From the NCBI RefSeq assembly GCF_000380645.1, contig NZ_AQXZ01000004.1, forward strand, positions 1 to 38,622: DNA of 38,622 bases, in the 5' to 3' direction. Of this stretch, positions 24,012-31,395 are shown in pieces. The position numbers were made by a program, and so were the translations under genes. The first letter of the stretch is position 1. Every line of letters begins with the position of its first letter. The notes beneath the pieces are model-generated. The model saw only the letters and a list, made by a program, of their open reading frames with translations, ran no database searches and was not told the origin of the DNA. This DNA is from Smaragdicoccus niigatensis DSM 44881 = NBRC 103563 (GTDB lineage Bacteria > Actinomycetota > Actinomycetes > Mycobacteriales > Mycobacteriaceae).

Positions 24012-24683
24012 ATGCTTGAGACTGCGCGCGGCGAGATCGTGCCGGACCAGCACAACGGAAGTCTGCCGCGCCATCGGCACAATCTGACCCGTGAGCAGGT
24101 CGAAAGCAGCCAATCGGCGCGGATCATCAACGCCGCGATCGAACTCTTCGGAACCGAGGGCTACGCCGCAACCACTGTGATGGACATCGTCAAGCGGGCC
24201 GGCGTCTCGCGTAAGACGTTCTATGAGATGTTCGAGTCCAAGGAAGCGGTGGTCGTCGCTGCCTACCGCGCTTTTGACCGCTTCCTCCGTGACGCCGGCG
24301 TCGCGGCATCGTCGGCCGAGAGTTCAACCGATCCCGCTGACCTGCGGGGGATCATGCGAAGCCTGCTCACCCTGCTGTCGTACAACCCTGCGGCTGCGCG
24401 CCTGTTCTTTCTCGAGGTGCTCGGTGCGGGCGACGAGGTCCGTCGACGACGGGACGCGGCGATCGAGCAGTTCACGACCACGATCACCCCGCGACTTCAG
24501 CAATTGCGGCGAGAACTCAGTCCACGTCTGCCGGAGTTGGAGTCAGGCGTTGTCCGCATTCTCGTGGGCGGTGGCGTGGAGATGATCGCCCATCACCTGG
24601 TGCATCACACCGCCGATACCCTTCCCGACCTCACCGACGAGATCAGCCGGGTGGTCCTGATGATCGTGGCGCCGACGATCTGA
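24012..24683 (+). CDS. TetR-family transcriptional regulator
   Basis: 223 aa from ATG 24012, which has AGGAGG six bases upstream. An in-frame GTG at 23946 would add 22 residues but lies next to the operator repeats. An N-terminal tail of about 30 residues precedes the HTH (SARIINAAIELFGTEGYAAT, then MDIVKRAGVSRKTFYEMFES). The C-terminal domain resembles TetRs that control lipid-enzyme operons. It is divergent from the patatin/monooxygenase pair with a clear dyad between them, and so is probably their repressor. It converges with the flavodoxin-fold gene. Confidence 0.9.
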   Translation: MLETARGEIVPDQHNGSLPRHRHNLTREQVESSQSARIINAAIELFGTEGYAATTVMDIVKRAGVSRKTFYEMFESKEAVVVAAYRAFDRFLRDAGVAASSAESSTDPADLRGIMRSLLTLLSYNPAAARLFFLEVLGAGDEVRRRRDAAIEQFTTTITPRLQQLRRELSPRLPELESGVVRILVGGGVEMIAHHLVHHTADTLPDLTDEISRVVLMIVAPTI

Positions 24684-24712
24684 CCCGTCGGTTCGATCAG
24701 CTGCCCATTGCG

Positions 24713-25417
24713 TCAGCGGTACTCCGGATTCACGAAGTCGAACCGACAGCCTGCGTCCCATTGGGAGCGCTGGTTCCCGTGCGCGGGCACTCCGCCTGCG
24801 TCTTTGAGCATCCGTGCGAAGTGCATCAGATTCCAGGTCATGAACGTCGTGTTGCGATTCGTGAAGTCGTTTTCTGGTCCACCTGAACCCGGATCGAGAT
24901 AGGAGGGCCCAGGGCCGGCCGGACCGATCCAGCCAGCATCGGCCTGCGGTGGAATGGTGTAGCCGATGTGCTGCAGCGTGTACAGCACGTTCTGCGCGCA
25001 GTGCTTGACCCCGTCTTCATTGCCGGTGATGAGGCAACCGCCGACGCGTCCGTAGTACTTGTATTGCCCGGCCTCGTTGAGGAGGTGCGAGTTTCCGTAG
25101 AGGCGCTCATGGATTCGCTTCATCACCGAGCTGTTGTCGCCAAGCCAGATCGGTCCGGCAAGGACGAGGATGTCGGCGGCCATGACCCGCTCGAATAGAA
25201 CCGGCCACTCGTCTGAGGCAACGCCGTGCTCGGTCATGTCTGGCCACACGCCGGTCGCGATGTCGTGATCGACGGCGCGAATCTCGTCAACGACGACCCC
25301 GTTCGCCCGCATGATCCCAGTGCTGATGTCGATGAGGCCCTGCGTGTTGCTGACCTCGGGAGACGGCTTGAGCGTGCAGTTGATGAACAACGCCTTCAGG
25401 TCGCTGTAGTCGGCCAT
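24713..25417 (-). CDS. NAD(P)H-dependent FMN reductase (flavodoxin-like fold)
   Basis: 234 aa. KALFINCTLKPSPEVSNTQG is the FMN-phosphate loop of the flavodoxin_2/FMN_red family. ILVLAGPIWLGDNSSVMKRI and GRVGGCLITGNEDG are the other two flavin loops. The C-terminal part (NRNTTFMTWNLMHFARMLKD) is common in NADPH-dependent quinone or azo reductase relatives. GAGGAG precedes ATG 25417. It is monocistronic. The substrate is unknown; quinone, nitro or iron-sulphur reduction are all possible for this fold. Confidence 0.85.
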   Translation of the reverse strand: MADYSDLKALFINCTLKPSPEVSNTQGLIDISTGIMRANGVVVDEIRAVDHDIATGVWPDMTEHGVASDEWPVLFERVMAADILVLAGPIWLGDNSSVMKRIHERLYGNSHLLNEAGQYKYYGRVGGCLITGNEDGVKHCAQNVLYTLQHIGYTIPPQADAGWIGPAGPGPSYLDPGSGGPENDFTNRNTTFMTWNLMHFARMLKDAGGVPAHGNQRSQWDAGCRFDFVNPEYR

Positions 25418-25577
25418 GAACCTCTCCTCGCATCGGATCGACGGCAAGCCCGAGTTGGAGTGAAACATCCTCTACCAGGCTTGTTGCACGCCTGACGCTA
25501 CTCCTGGCGGGGTGCCGGATTTCTGACGAAAGAGTGACCGCAGAGCGTTGTGCGGGAACGTCATCGATGATGTCGGC

Positions 25578-26117
25578 ATGCTCGCTCATCAGTTCAGTCT
25601 TGACGCGGCGACCTTCATGACCACTGTTGTCGTCACGGTCGCGATGTATGCCGTCTTCCTCCTGCTGTCACGCGTGACGGGATCACGCGGACTCAGCAAC
25701 TACGCGCCGTTTGACTTCGCAGCCTTTGTGGCGGTCGGGGCGATCATCGGTCGCACTGCGCTTCTCCAGGTGCCCACCCTGGGCGTCGGAGTGACTGCAC
25801 TATGCACACTGTTCGTCGTGCGCGGAACGCTGGGGGTCGTTGCGATGACGTCCGCTGGCGACCGCTTCCTCAACGGCAGCCCGGTCCTGCTCGCGGTCGA
25901 CGGCCAGTTGAGGCGCCGCGAACTCCGGAAAGCCCATGTTCACGAAAACGATGTCCGCCAGGCCCTTCGGCGCGCTGGAGTCCATCGACTCGGCGACGTC
26001 AAGTATCTGGTCCTGGAGCGAAACGGGATGATCAGCGTCGTCCGTGGCGAGGTCGAACCATGGCTGCTCGACGATATGGCGTCGTCCACGAGAAATGGTG
26101 CGGCGAACTGGTTCTGA
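25578..26117 (+). CDS. DUF421 (YetF/YcaP-type) membrane protein
   Basis: 179 aa. Three hydrophobic segments (about 15-35, 45-70, 72-92) precede a soluble C-terminal domain with the DUF421 signature: LLAVDGQLRRRELRKAHVHE, DVRQALRRAGV and VKYLVLERNGMISVV. YetF-type proteins are membrane proteins with a cytosolic domain; in spore formers some members affect germination, but the role in actinobacteria is unknown. ATG 25578 is chosen; an upstream in-frame GTG at 25548 adds ten residues without a ribosome site. It converges with the arsenate reductase gene at the very next base. Confidence 0.82.
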   Translation: MLAHQFSLDAATFMTTVVVTVAMYAVFLLLSRVTGSRGLSNYAPFDFAAFVAVGAIIGRTALLQVPTLGVGVTALCTLFVVRGTLGVVAMTSAGDRFLNGSPVLLAVDGQLRRRELRKAHVHENDVRQALRRAGVHRLGDVKYLVLERNGMISVVRGEVEPWLLDDMASSTRNGAANWF

Positions 26118-26534
26118 TTATCTGTTTGCGGGAACGCCGAGTTCGGCCAGCAGGCCGCGGACCCGCTTCTCGATCTCGTCGCGGATCGGGCGAACTGCCT
26201 CGACCCCTTTGCCGGCCGGGTCGTCGAGCTTCCAGTCGAGAAACCGCACACCCGGGTAGTAGGGGCACGCGTCGCCGCAGCCCATCGTGATGACGACATC
26301 AGAGGTTTCGACCGCAGCACCGGTCAGGATCTTGGGCTTCTGGTCCGAGATGTCGATACCGACCTCGCCCATGGCCTCGACCGCTGAGGGGTTGATGGAC
26401 TCAGCGGGAGCGCTGCCCGCCGATCGGACTTCGACTCCGTCTCCGCCGAGTGCGGTGAGGAACCCGGCCGCCATTTGCGAGCGGCCCGCGTTGTGGACGC
26501 AGACGAACAGAACACTCGGCTTGTCAGTTGTCAT
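26118..26534 (-). CDS. arsC: Arsenate reductase, low-molecular-weight phosphatase fold
   Basis: 138 aa. The P-loop VCVHNAGRS carries nucleophile Cys12 and Arg18 in CX5R form. GCGDACPYYPG (about 83-93) supplies further cysteines of the arsenate-reductase type, and LDWKLDDPAGK is the acid-loop region with DP. It reduces As(V) to As(III) with a thiol partner (thioredoxin or mycothiol). The start (26534) overlaps the end of the aquaporin gene by 11 bases, so the two are tightly coupled. An in-frame upstream ATG at 26597 lies inside the aquaporin gene and is less likely. Confidence 0.9.
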   Translation of the reverse strand: MTTDKPSVLFVCVHNAGRSQMAAGFLTALGGDGVEVRSAGSAPAESINPSAVEAMGEVGIDISDQKPKILTGAAVETSDVVITMGCGDACPYYPGVRFLDWKLDDPAGKGVEAVRPIRDEIEKRVRGLLAELGVPANR

Positions 26535-27273
26535 GAGGCGCAATCGCTTTCGATTCATTGTGCGGAATGACGACGTCGTCCGCGGCAGTGGCCGCATCGG
26601 GGTAGAGCAGGACGATCAAGCCCAGGCCGATCAGGCCGCCGACGATCTGGGCGGCAATGAACTGCGTAACGCAGTTCGGCGAAATGCCGGCGAAGGTGTC
26701 GGAGAAGATCCGGCCGATCGTGACGGCGGGGTTGGCGAACGAGGTCGAGCTGGTGAACCAGTACGCCGAACCGATGTAGGCGCCGACCGAGGCCGCCGAT
26801 AACGCGGCCCGGCCGGTGCGGGCCAATGCGAAGATCAGGGCGATCAGGCCCGCGGTGGCCACGACCTCCCCGACAACGTGACCGGTGGTGATGCGGTCCT
26901 TATGGGAGATCTGGAATGCGGCCAGGTCGAACATGACGTTCGCCAGCACCGAACCGGTGATGGCGCCGGCGATCTGGGCGACCGCGTACGCGGCGACGTC
27001 ACGGAGCGACAGTCCGGTGCCGGTGCGACGGCCGAGCAGCCAGTCCGCAGCCGAAACCACGGGATTGAAGTGCGCGCCGGACACTGGCCCGAACAGCAGA
27101 ATCAGCACACCGAGCCCGAGCACGGTCGCGGTCGAGTTCTGCAACAGCTGCAACCCAACGTCGTCGGGCGACAAAGATGCAGCGGCGATGCCCGAGCCGA
27201 CCACGACGGTGACCAGCAGCGCAGTGCCGATGAACTCCGCGACAAGCCGGCGGGCTAGGGGACTTGTTGTCAC
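26524..27273 (-). CDS. MIP-family aquaglyceroporin, probable arsenite channel (AqpS-like)
   Basis: 249 aa with six hydrophobic segments plus two half-helices. The first pore motif is NPV (Asn70-Val72 in HFNPVVS) instead of NPA; the second is NPA (181-183) followed by Arg188. A short acidic/polar C-terminal tail follows. MIP channels in ars operons let As(OH)3 leave the cell down its gradient once ArsC has made it. Natural fusions of such a channel with ArsC are known; here the two genes overlap by 11 bases. The start is a GTG at 27273 overlapping the ArsR stop (GTGA). No ArsB or Acr3 pump gene is present in the window. Confidence 0.88.
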   Translation of the reverse strand: MTTSPLARRLVAEFIGTALLVTVVVGSGIAAASLSPDDVGLQLLQNSTATVLGLGVLILLFGPVSGAHFNPVVSAADWLLGRRTGTGLSLRDVAAYAVAQIAGAITGSVLANVMFDLAAFQISHKDRITTGHVVGEVVATAGLIALIFALARTGRAALSAASVGAYIGSAYWFTSSTSFANPAVTIGRIFSDTFAGISPNCVTQFIAAQIVGGLIGLGLIVLLYPDAATAADDVVIPHNESKAIAPHDN

Positions 27274-27647
27274 CGGTCACCCACCATCTCGAGACGGCCG
27301 GTCCCGAGGAGACTCGAAAGTTGTTGCAGAGCACCGGGAACTATCCGGTAATAGACCCACGTTCCACGTCGTTCCGCCTCGAGAAGGCCCGCTTCGCGGA
27401 GCACCTTGAGATGATGGGAAATCGTCGGCTGCGATAGGTCGATACCGGCCGATACGTCGCACACGCAGGCTTCCAGGTCGGTACGGCTTGCAACTTGGCT
27501 CATGAGCCGCAGCCGAACCGGATCGGCGAGTGCGCGCAGCTTGGCTGCGAGTTCGACGGCTTCGTTCGCGGAGAGTGGTTCCCATCGCCGCGGCTGCGTC
27601 GCGCAGTCGGCCGACACGTCGGTCAGCGGGAGTCCTTGATTCGACAC
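27270..27647 (-). CDS. arsR: ArsR/SmtB-family arsenic-responsive repressor (CVC type)
   Basis: 125 aa. The winged HTH runs from about 32 (LAAKLRALADPVRLRLMSQV) through LSQPTISHHLKVLREAGLLE. Cys61-Val-Cys63 at the start of the DNA-binding helix region matches the ELCVCDL-type As(III) site of E. coli ArsR, and Cys15 may be a third ligand. The GTG start at 27647 lies inside a long palindrome; a GTG at 27617 is an alternative start that keeps Cys15. It is first gene of arsR-aqp-arsC (each overlapping the next) and probably represses that operon. Confidence 0.9.
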   Translation of the reverse strand: MSNQGLPLTDVSADCATQPRRWEPLSANEAVELAAKLRALADPVRLRLMSQVASRTDLEACVCDVSAGIDLSQPTISHHLKVLREAGLLEAERRGTWVYYRIVPGALQQLSSLLGTGRLEMVGDR

Positions 27648-27678
27648 GCATCAATATTGACGTGTGTCGAATCAAGGA
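27633..27678. promoter_or_regulatory. 46-bp near-perfect palindrome at the arsR start
   Basis: Arms TCCTTGATTCGACAC (27633-27647) and GTGTCGAATCAAGGA (27664-27678) match over 15 bases. The 16-base spacer contains TCAATATTGA (27651-27660), itself a 10-base palindrome of ArsR-operator type. Only two positions per half mismatch. It covers the arsR start codon and follows the stop of the ArsI-like gene, so it could be operator, transcript hairpin, or both. Confidence 0.65.
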
Positions 27679-27690
27679 GCAACACGAGGC

Positions 27691-28155
27691 TCAGCAGCAG
27701 GCTGCGACCTTGCCTGCGGAGTCGGCTTTCTGACTGGTGCAGCAGGCCGTGTCGGGGTTGGCGAGCAGGTCGCGGCTCGTGCCGAAGGTCTCGGAATCGG
27801 CCAGGACGGTGTACACCTCCCACTGTTCGCCGTCGGGTGCGCCCACCCACACCTTGTCCTGGGTGGCGAAGCAACAGGTTGTGCCGATCTGCTCCTGAGT
27901 GAACAAGCCTTCGCCGGCCAGGCGGGCAATTTCGTCGTGCACCTTCTGCGAGGACTCGACCTCAACGCCGAGGTGGTTGAGCGAACCGCCGTTGCCGGGA
28001 TTTTCGATCAGCACGAGCTTGAATGCCGGCTCGGCGATCGCGAAGTTGGCGTAGCCCGGCTTGAGCTTGGCCGGTTGGGCTCCGAAGAGCTTCGAGTAGA
28101 ACGCGACGGACTGGTCAAGGTCGTCGACGTTGATGGCGAGCTGGATACGAGACAT
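27691..28155 (-). CDS. ArsI/CadI-type dioxygenase (VOC fold), C-As lyase candidate
   Basis: 154 aa, glyoxalase/VOC fold. The likely metal ligands Gln5, His61 and Glu113 line up with those of ArsI. The vicinal pair Cys94-Cys95 (TTCCFAT) corresponds to the trivalent organoarsenical site of ArsI, and the C-terminus has two further CC pairs (DTACCTS and the final AACC). ArsI cleaves the C-As bond of methylarsenite; mycobacterial relatives are also called cadmium-induced CadI. Being next to arsR, arsC and the channel favours arsenic. GGAGG lies ten bases before ATG 28155. It is divergent from a second ArsR. Confidence 0.88.
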   Translation of the reverse strand: MSRIQLAINVDDLDQSVAFYSKLFGAQPAKLKPGYANFAIAEPAFKLVLIENPGNGGSLNHLGVEVESSQKVHDEIARLAGEGLFTQEQIGTTCCFATQDKVWVGAPDGEQWEVYTVLADSETFGTSRDLLANPDTACCTSQKADSAGKVAACC

Positions 28156-28177
28156 GACAGGAAACCTCCACCTGTGA

Positions 28178-28247
28178 GACATATGTCAAATAGCTGACGA
28201 CATCAGAATGCTGCACCTTTTAGATATATGTCAAGACCTTTGGCATA
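28178..28247. promoter_or_regulatory. Operator region between ArsI-like gene and second ArsR
   Basis: GACATATGTC (28178-28187) is a perfect 10-base palindrome. TATGTCAAG (28227-28235) and TTTGGCATA (28239-28247) form an imperfect dyad near the ArsR start. The shared word ATATGTCAA in both places suggests one regulator with two sites. CATACT (28244-28249), six bases before ATG 28256, could be a leaderless -10 box. Confidence 0.55.
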
Positions 28248-28255
28248 CTTGATTC

Positions 28256-28612
28256 ATGCCGAAGGCGCTGCCGATTCTCGATATCTCCACACCTGTGTGC
28301 TGCACGCCAGTGGCGGCAGCGCCCGTCAGCGACGAGGCCGCTTTGCAGGTGGCCCTCCGTCTCAAAGCGCTGGCCGACCCGGTTCGGATCAAGTTGATGT
28401 CGTTGCTGCTCACGAGTTCCGAGGGACAGGAAACGACGGGCCGACTCGCTTCGGCGGTCGGACTCACCGACGCCACGGTCAGTCACCACCTCGGGCAGTT
28501 GCGCAATGCCGGACTCGTCGAATCTGAGCGCGACGGCATGAGCGTCAACCACCGTGGCAACCGGGACGCGCTGTCCGCGCTGTGTTTCGTGCTCGATCCC
28601 AGGTGCTGTTAG
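28256..28612 (+). CDS. ArsR/SmtB-family repressor (N-terminal CC type)
   Basis: 118 aa. The winged HTH contains RLKALADPVRIKLMSLLLTS and LTDATVSHHLGQLRNAGLVE. It lacks the CVC motif of the other ArsR; instead it has Cys15-Cys16 near the N-terminus and a C-terminal DPRCC (117-118), plus Cys110. Corynebacterium ArsR proteins bind As(III) with an N-terminal CC pair plus one more Cys, so this is a second arsenic or organoarsenic sensor of different architecture. It is divergent from the ArsI-like gene and likely controls it. Confidence 0.9.
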   Translation: MPKALPILDISTPVCCTPVAAAPVSDEAALQVALRLKALADPVRIKLMSLLLTSSEGQETTGRLASAVGLTDATVSHHLGQLRNAGLVESERDGMSVNHRGNRDALSALCFVLDPRCC

Positions 28613-28640
28613 GTTCCCAGCCGGCGCACCGAGATTGGTA

Positions 28641-28667
28641 GAAACACCGCGCTCACCAGGGTGTTTC
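28641..28667. promoter_or_regulatory. Inverted repeat upstream of the 74-aa gene
   Basis: GAAACACC (28641-28648) and GGTGTTTC (28660-28667) are perfect 8-base arms with an 11-base spacer, between the ArsR stop and the small gene at 28683. It could be an operator or the arsR terminator; no T-tract follows. Confidence 0.45.
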
Positions 28668-28682
28668 GAGCAGTCTCGAGTA

Positions 28683-28907
28683 ATGACGGTAGATGCCAGA
28701 ACGACCCTCAAGACACAGCTCCCCGGTGGACATGACGCGCTCGACGACTTGAGTCCGGACGAAGCCTCCGACCTCCTGCAGATGTTCACCGCGGCTCGTG
28801 CTTTCGAAGGGAAGGCGCTCGAAGCCGCGATCGACGAAACCATCAGTGCGCTGCCACGGCTCTTCCGCGGCACCGCTCGCGCGATCGTCTTCCCGAAGGG
28901 CAAGTGA
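28683..28907 (+). CDS. Small protein of unknown function
   Basis: 74 aa from ATG 28683. Acidic N-terminal half (GHDALDDLSPDEASDLLQMF), helical, no cysteines or membrane segment, ending in PRLFRGTARAIVFPKGK. I recognise no family. It is coupled to the next gene by a TGATG overlap (28905-28909), so the two proteins probably work together. Codon use is like that of the neighbours. An in-frame reading back to 28554 overlaps the ArsR gene and is less likely. Confidence 0.6.
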   Translation: MTVDARTTLKTQLPGGHDALDDLSPDEASDLLQMFTAARAFEGKALEAAIDETISALPRLFRGTARAIVFPKGK

Positions 28908-30124
28908 TGAGCGAGCTGGTCACGAGGGCGCAGATCACGCTGCTTGCCCGCCAACTGCATGTTCCTGAAGACCGCGTCGCGCATCTCGAACGCCTCGGCG
29001 CCAAGAAGCTGAAGGATCTTCGCGAAGCGATGTCGCACGTCATGTTCGACGACAATGCGGATGTCTTCCGGCGGGTGAGCATGCTCGTCCCCATCGTCCC
29101 GCTGCCGATCGTGATGCCCATCGTGCAACGGGTCTGCCCGCCCGAAATGGCGGGACGTGCCGCGGGTGCCATCGCCGTCGCGCACCCCAAGAAGTCGGTC
29201 TCGGCGCTCACGCTCGTCAAGCCCGAATATGGGGCCAGCGCCGCGCCGTTCGTCGACCCGCGTGCGGTCGAGAAGATCGCGCATCTCGCGCCGCACCCTC
29301 CGGTGGTGGCGATTGCCAAGGAACTCTTCAAGCGGCGCGATTACTTCACCGGTGGTCTTTTCGTCGACGCGGCAACCCCGGAGCTGATCAAAGCGGTCGA
29401 GGCCGGAATCGACGATGACGAGGGCATGATCCGAACGGGCGCGTATGTGTACTCGGGCGAGGTCATCAGCAACATCGTGCGGGTGATCATCGAGGCATCG
29501 CCGGACCGGATCGGCCGGCTCGTTGGAACCGCTGCCAATGGACCGACCGACCTGAGGCTGGCGAGCCTGTCCGTCCTGTCGAGGATTCATCCCGAGCTCA
29601 TTGCGATCGCTGCTGAAGCGTTGGTCGACGTGACCGATGAGGCGCTGCTCGCAGACCTGTTCCGCACCTACGTGGCGGAAGGCGCAGCGGCTGAACTGTT
29701 CAGATTCATCGGCCACATGACCCCGGCAACGCTCGACATTCTGGCCGCGAATTCGGTGTTGCAAGACCAGGCACTGCTCGAAACCGTCGTACGCGATCTC
29801 GCGGCAAACTCAGACGAGGGTATGTGGAAAGGGCTGCTCGAGGTTGCGGAGCGGGCGGACACGACGATCCAATACCGGATACTCGCGGCGTTCATCAGCA
29901 CCGAGGAGGGCCTTCCGGCGCGATTGGCGCACGCGGCGACCCGTCAGCACCTCTGGCCCTTGCTGCTGCGCATGCTGTCGAAACAGGACAACAAGATGCA
30001 GACGAGCATGGCCGAAAGTTGGAGCGGAGCCATGACCTCCGCGGACCACGCGAGTTTCGAACGATGCATGAGTGAACTGCACCTGCAGGATGCGCTGAAG
30101 TCCGTGCGAGCGGCGCTGACGTAA
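28907..30124 (+). CDS. Helical-repeat-like protein of unknown function
   Basis: 405 aa, soluble overall, with one moderately hydrophobic segment (about 58-78, SMLVPIVPLPIVMPIVQRVC). Much of the rest looks like consecutive amphipathic helices, for example DPRAVEKIAHLAPHPPVVAI, PELIKAVEAGI, RIGRLVGTAA, HPELIAIAAEALVD and TDEALLADLFRTYV. This recalls HEAT-like or MgtE-N-like helical repeats and would suit a scaffold, but no catalytic motif is seen. The start overlaps the stop of the 74-aa gene. A strong terminator follows. Function not known. Confidence 0.72.
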   Translation: MSELVTRAQITLLARQLHVPEDRVAHLERLGAKKLKDLREAMSHVMFDDNADVFRRVSMLVPIVPLPIVMPIVQRVCPPEMAGRAAGAIAVAHPKKSVSALTLVKPEYGASAAPFVDPRAVEKIAHLAPHPPVVAIAKELFKRRDYFTGGLFVDAATPELIKAVEAGIDDDEGMIRTGAYVYSGEVISNIVRVIIEASPDRIGRLVGTAANGPTDLRLASLSVLSRIHPELIAIAAEALVDVTDEALLADLFRTYVAEGAAAELFRFIGHMTPATLDILAANSVLQDQALLETVVRDLAANSDEGMWKGLLEVAERADTTIQYRILAAFISTEEGLPARLAHAATRQHLWPLLLRMLSKQDNKMQTSMAESWSGAMTSADHASFERCMSELHLQDALKSVRAALT

Positions 30125-30148
30125 TCCGCGCTCGATATTGGAGAACAA

Positions 30149-30183
30149 AACAGCCCCGCAACGGAAACCGTTGCGGGGCTGTT
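30149..30183. terminator. Bidirectional intrinsic terminator
   Basis: AACAGCCCCGCAACGG (30149-30164) and CCGTTGCGGGGCTGTT (30168-30183) form a perfect 16-bp stem with an AAA loop. T-rich TGTTTT follows on the plus strand and A-rich sequence precedes, giving T-runs both ways. It ends the 28907 gene and could stop transcription from the tRNA side. Confidence 0.92.
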
Positions 30184-30205
30184 GTTTTGCTATCTCGACC
30201 TAGCG

Positions 30206-30279
<74 letters not shown>

Positions 30280-30326
30280 TGGCATCTCGGCGGCTGAATC
30301 AACCTCCGGAAACCAGCGTGGATACT

Positions 30327-31313
30327 CTAACCCACAGAGGCTTCAGAATGCGAAACGCCGTGGTCAGAGCCCATTTCTGGGTTCTTGACGGGCACCAGTG
30401 TGAGCAGCGTGGCCTCGGGGCGGCAGCAGAAGCGGGCCGGTGCCCACGGGCTGGTCCCGATTCCTGCGGAAACGTGCAGCTTCATGTGCGCGCCCCACTG
30501 CGACGCGCCCTTGACGCGGGATCGGTCGAGCTCGCAGTTGGTGACGAGCGCGCCGTAGAAGGGCAGGCACAGCTGGCCGCCGTGCGTGTGCCCGGCGAGG
30601 ACGAGGTCATAGCCGTCGTCCGCGAAGCGATCGAGAACGCGCGGCTCGGGGGAGTGGACCACACCTAGGCGCAGGTGCGCGAGCGGGTTCGGCGGACCCC
30701 CGATCGTCTCGTAGCGGTCGCGCTTGATGTGCGGGTCGTCGACGCCGGCGGCCGCGATGCGCACGCCATTGATCTCGACCTCATGCCGAACGTGGGTGAG
30801 GTCGACCCAACCCCGCTCGACGAACGCCGACCGCATGTCCCGCCACGGCAACGGTGCGCCGCCGCTGCGCTTGTGGTCCTTGTCGAAGTACTGGAACGGG
30901 TTCTTCGGCTTCGGCCCGAAGTAGTCGTTGCTTCCGAACACGAAGAAGCCGGGACGACTCAGCAGGCGGTCGTAAGCCTGCACGACAGTCGGAACCGCCC
31001 GCGCGTGGCTCAGGTTGTCACCCGTGTTGACGACGAGGTCCGGGTCCAGCCGATCGAGCTCGGCGATCCAGCGCGCCTTGAGGCGCTGGTTCGGCGTCAT
31101 GTGCGCGTCGGAGATGTGCAGAATCTTGAGGCTCGGGGTACCCGGCTCCAGAACCGGGAGAGTCGCTTCCCGCAACGTGAAGAGGTTGCGTTCGATCAGC
31201 GTCGCATAGGCCAAAGCACCAAGCCCGGCGGTGGCGAGTCCGACCACGGCCGGCGATGTGAGCAGGCCTGCGAGACCCGCTCTAGGCGCCGGTGACGGCT
31301 TCTGAGCTCCCAT
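30327..31313 (-). CDS. Metallophosphoesterase (Rv3683-like)
   Basis: 328 aa. One N-terminal hydrophobic segment (about 15-40) anchors the enzyme. The calcineurin-like blocks are SDAHM, NTGDNLS, GSNDYFG (Asn-Asp of the usual GNHD), GVVHSPEP and GHTHGGQL. This is the YkuE-like group of membrane-associated phosphoesterases. The start is placed at ATG 31313 because the -10-like TATCAT (31326-31321) lies 7 bases upstream, fitting a leaderless mRNA. A GTG at 31331 would sit at the foot of the ponA2 terminator hairpin. Gene order with ponA2 and whiB4 matches M. tuberculosis Rv3683-Rv3681c. Confidence 0.88.
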   Translation of the reverse strand: MGAQKPSPAPRAGLAGLLTSPAVVGLATAGLGALAYATLIERNLFTLREATLPVLEPGTPSLKILHISDAHMTPNQRLKARWIAELDRLDPDLVVNTGDNLSHARAVPTVVQAYDRLLSRPGFFVFGSNDYFGPKPKNPFQYFDKDHKRSGGAPLPWRDMRSAFVERGWVDLTHVRHEVEINGVRIAAAGVDDPHIKRDRYETIGGPPNPLAHLRLGVVHSPEPRVLDRFADDGYDLVLAGHTHGGQLCLPFYGALVTNCELDRSRVKGASQWGAHMKLHVSAGIGTSPWAPARFCCRPEATLLTLVPVKNPEMGSDHGVSHSEASVG

Positions 31314-31320
31314 TGCACCG

Positions 31321-31326
31321 ATGATA
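31321..31326 (-). promoter_or_regulatory. Leaderless -10 box for the metallophosphoesterase
   Basis: TATCAT on the minus strand, 7 bases before ATG 31313, matches TANNNT. It directly follows the hairpin at 31333-31374, consistent with an independent transcript. Confidence 0.4.
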
Positions 31327-31332
31327 CTCACG

Positions 31333-31374
31333 CCAGCGCCCCGCGGGCTGAGACAGCCATACGCGGGGCGCTGG
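31333..31374 (-). terminator. Terminator hairpin after ponA2
   Basis: CCAGCGCCCCGCG (31333-31345) and CGCGGGGCGCTGG (31362-31374) pair perfectly over 13 bp, and the loop holds a second stem GGCTG/CAGCC. It lies 21 bases past the ponA2 stop. No T-tract follows. Confidence 0.7.
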
Positions 31375-31395
31375 GGTATTGCTGAGGAATGAGCG

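Noticed and set aside
27664-28197. Plus-strand frame starting MSNQG, like arsR
   Set aside because: The shared start is caused by the inverted repeat; the rest is antisense to the ArsI-like gene and has no homology pattern.
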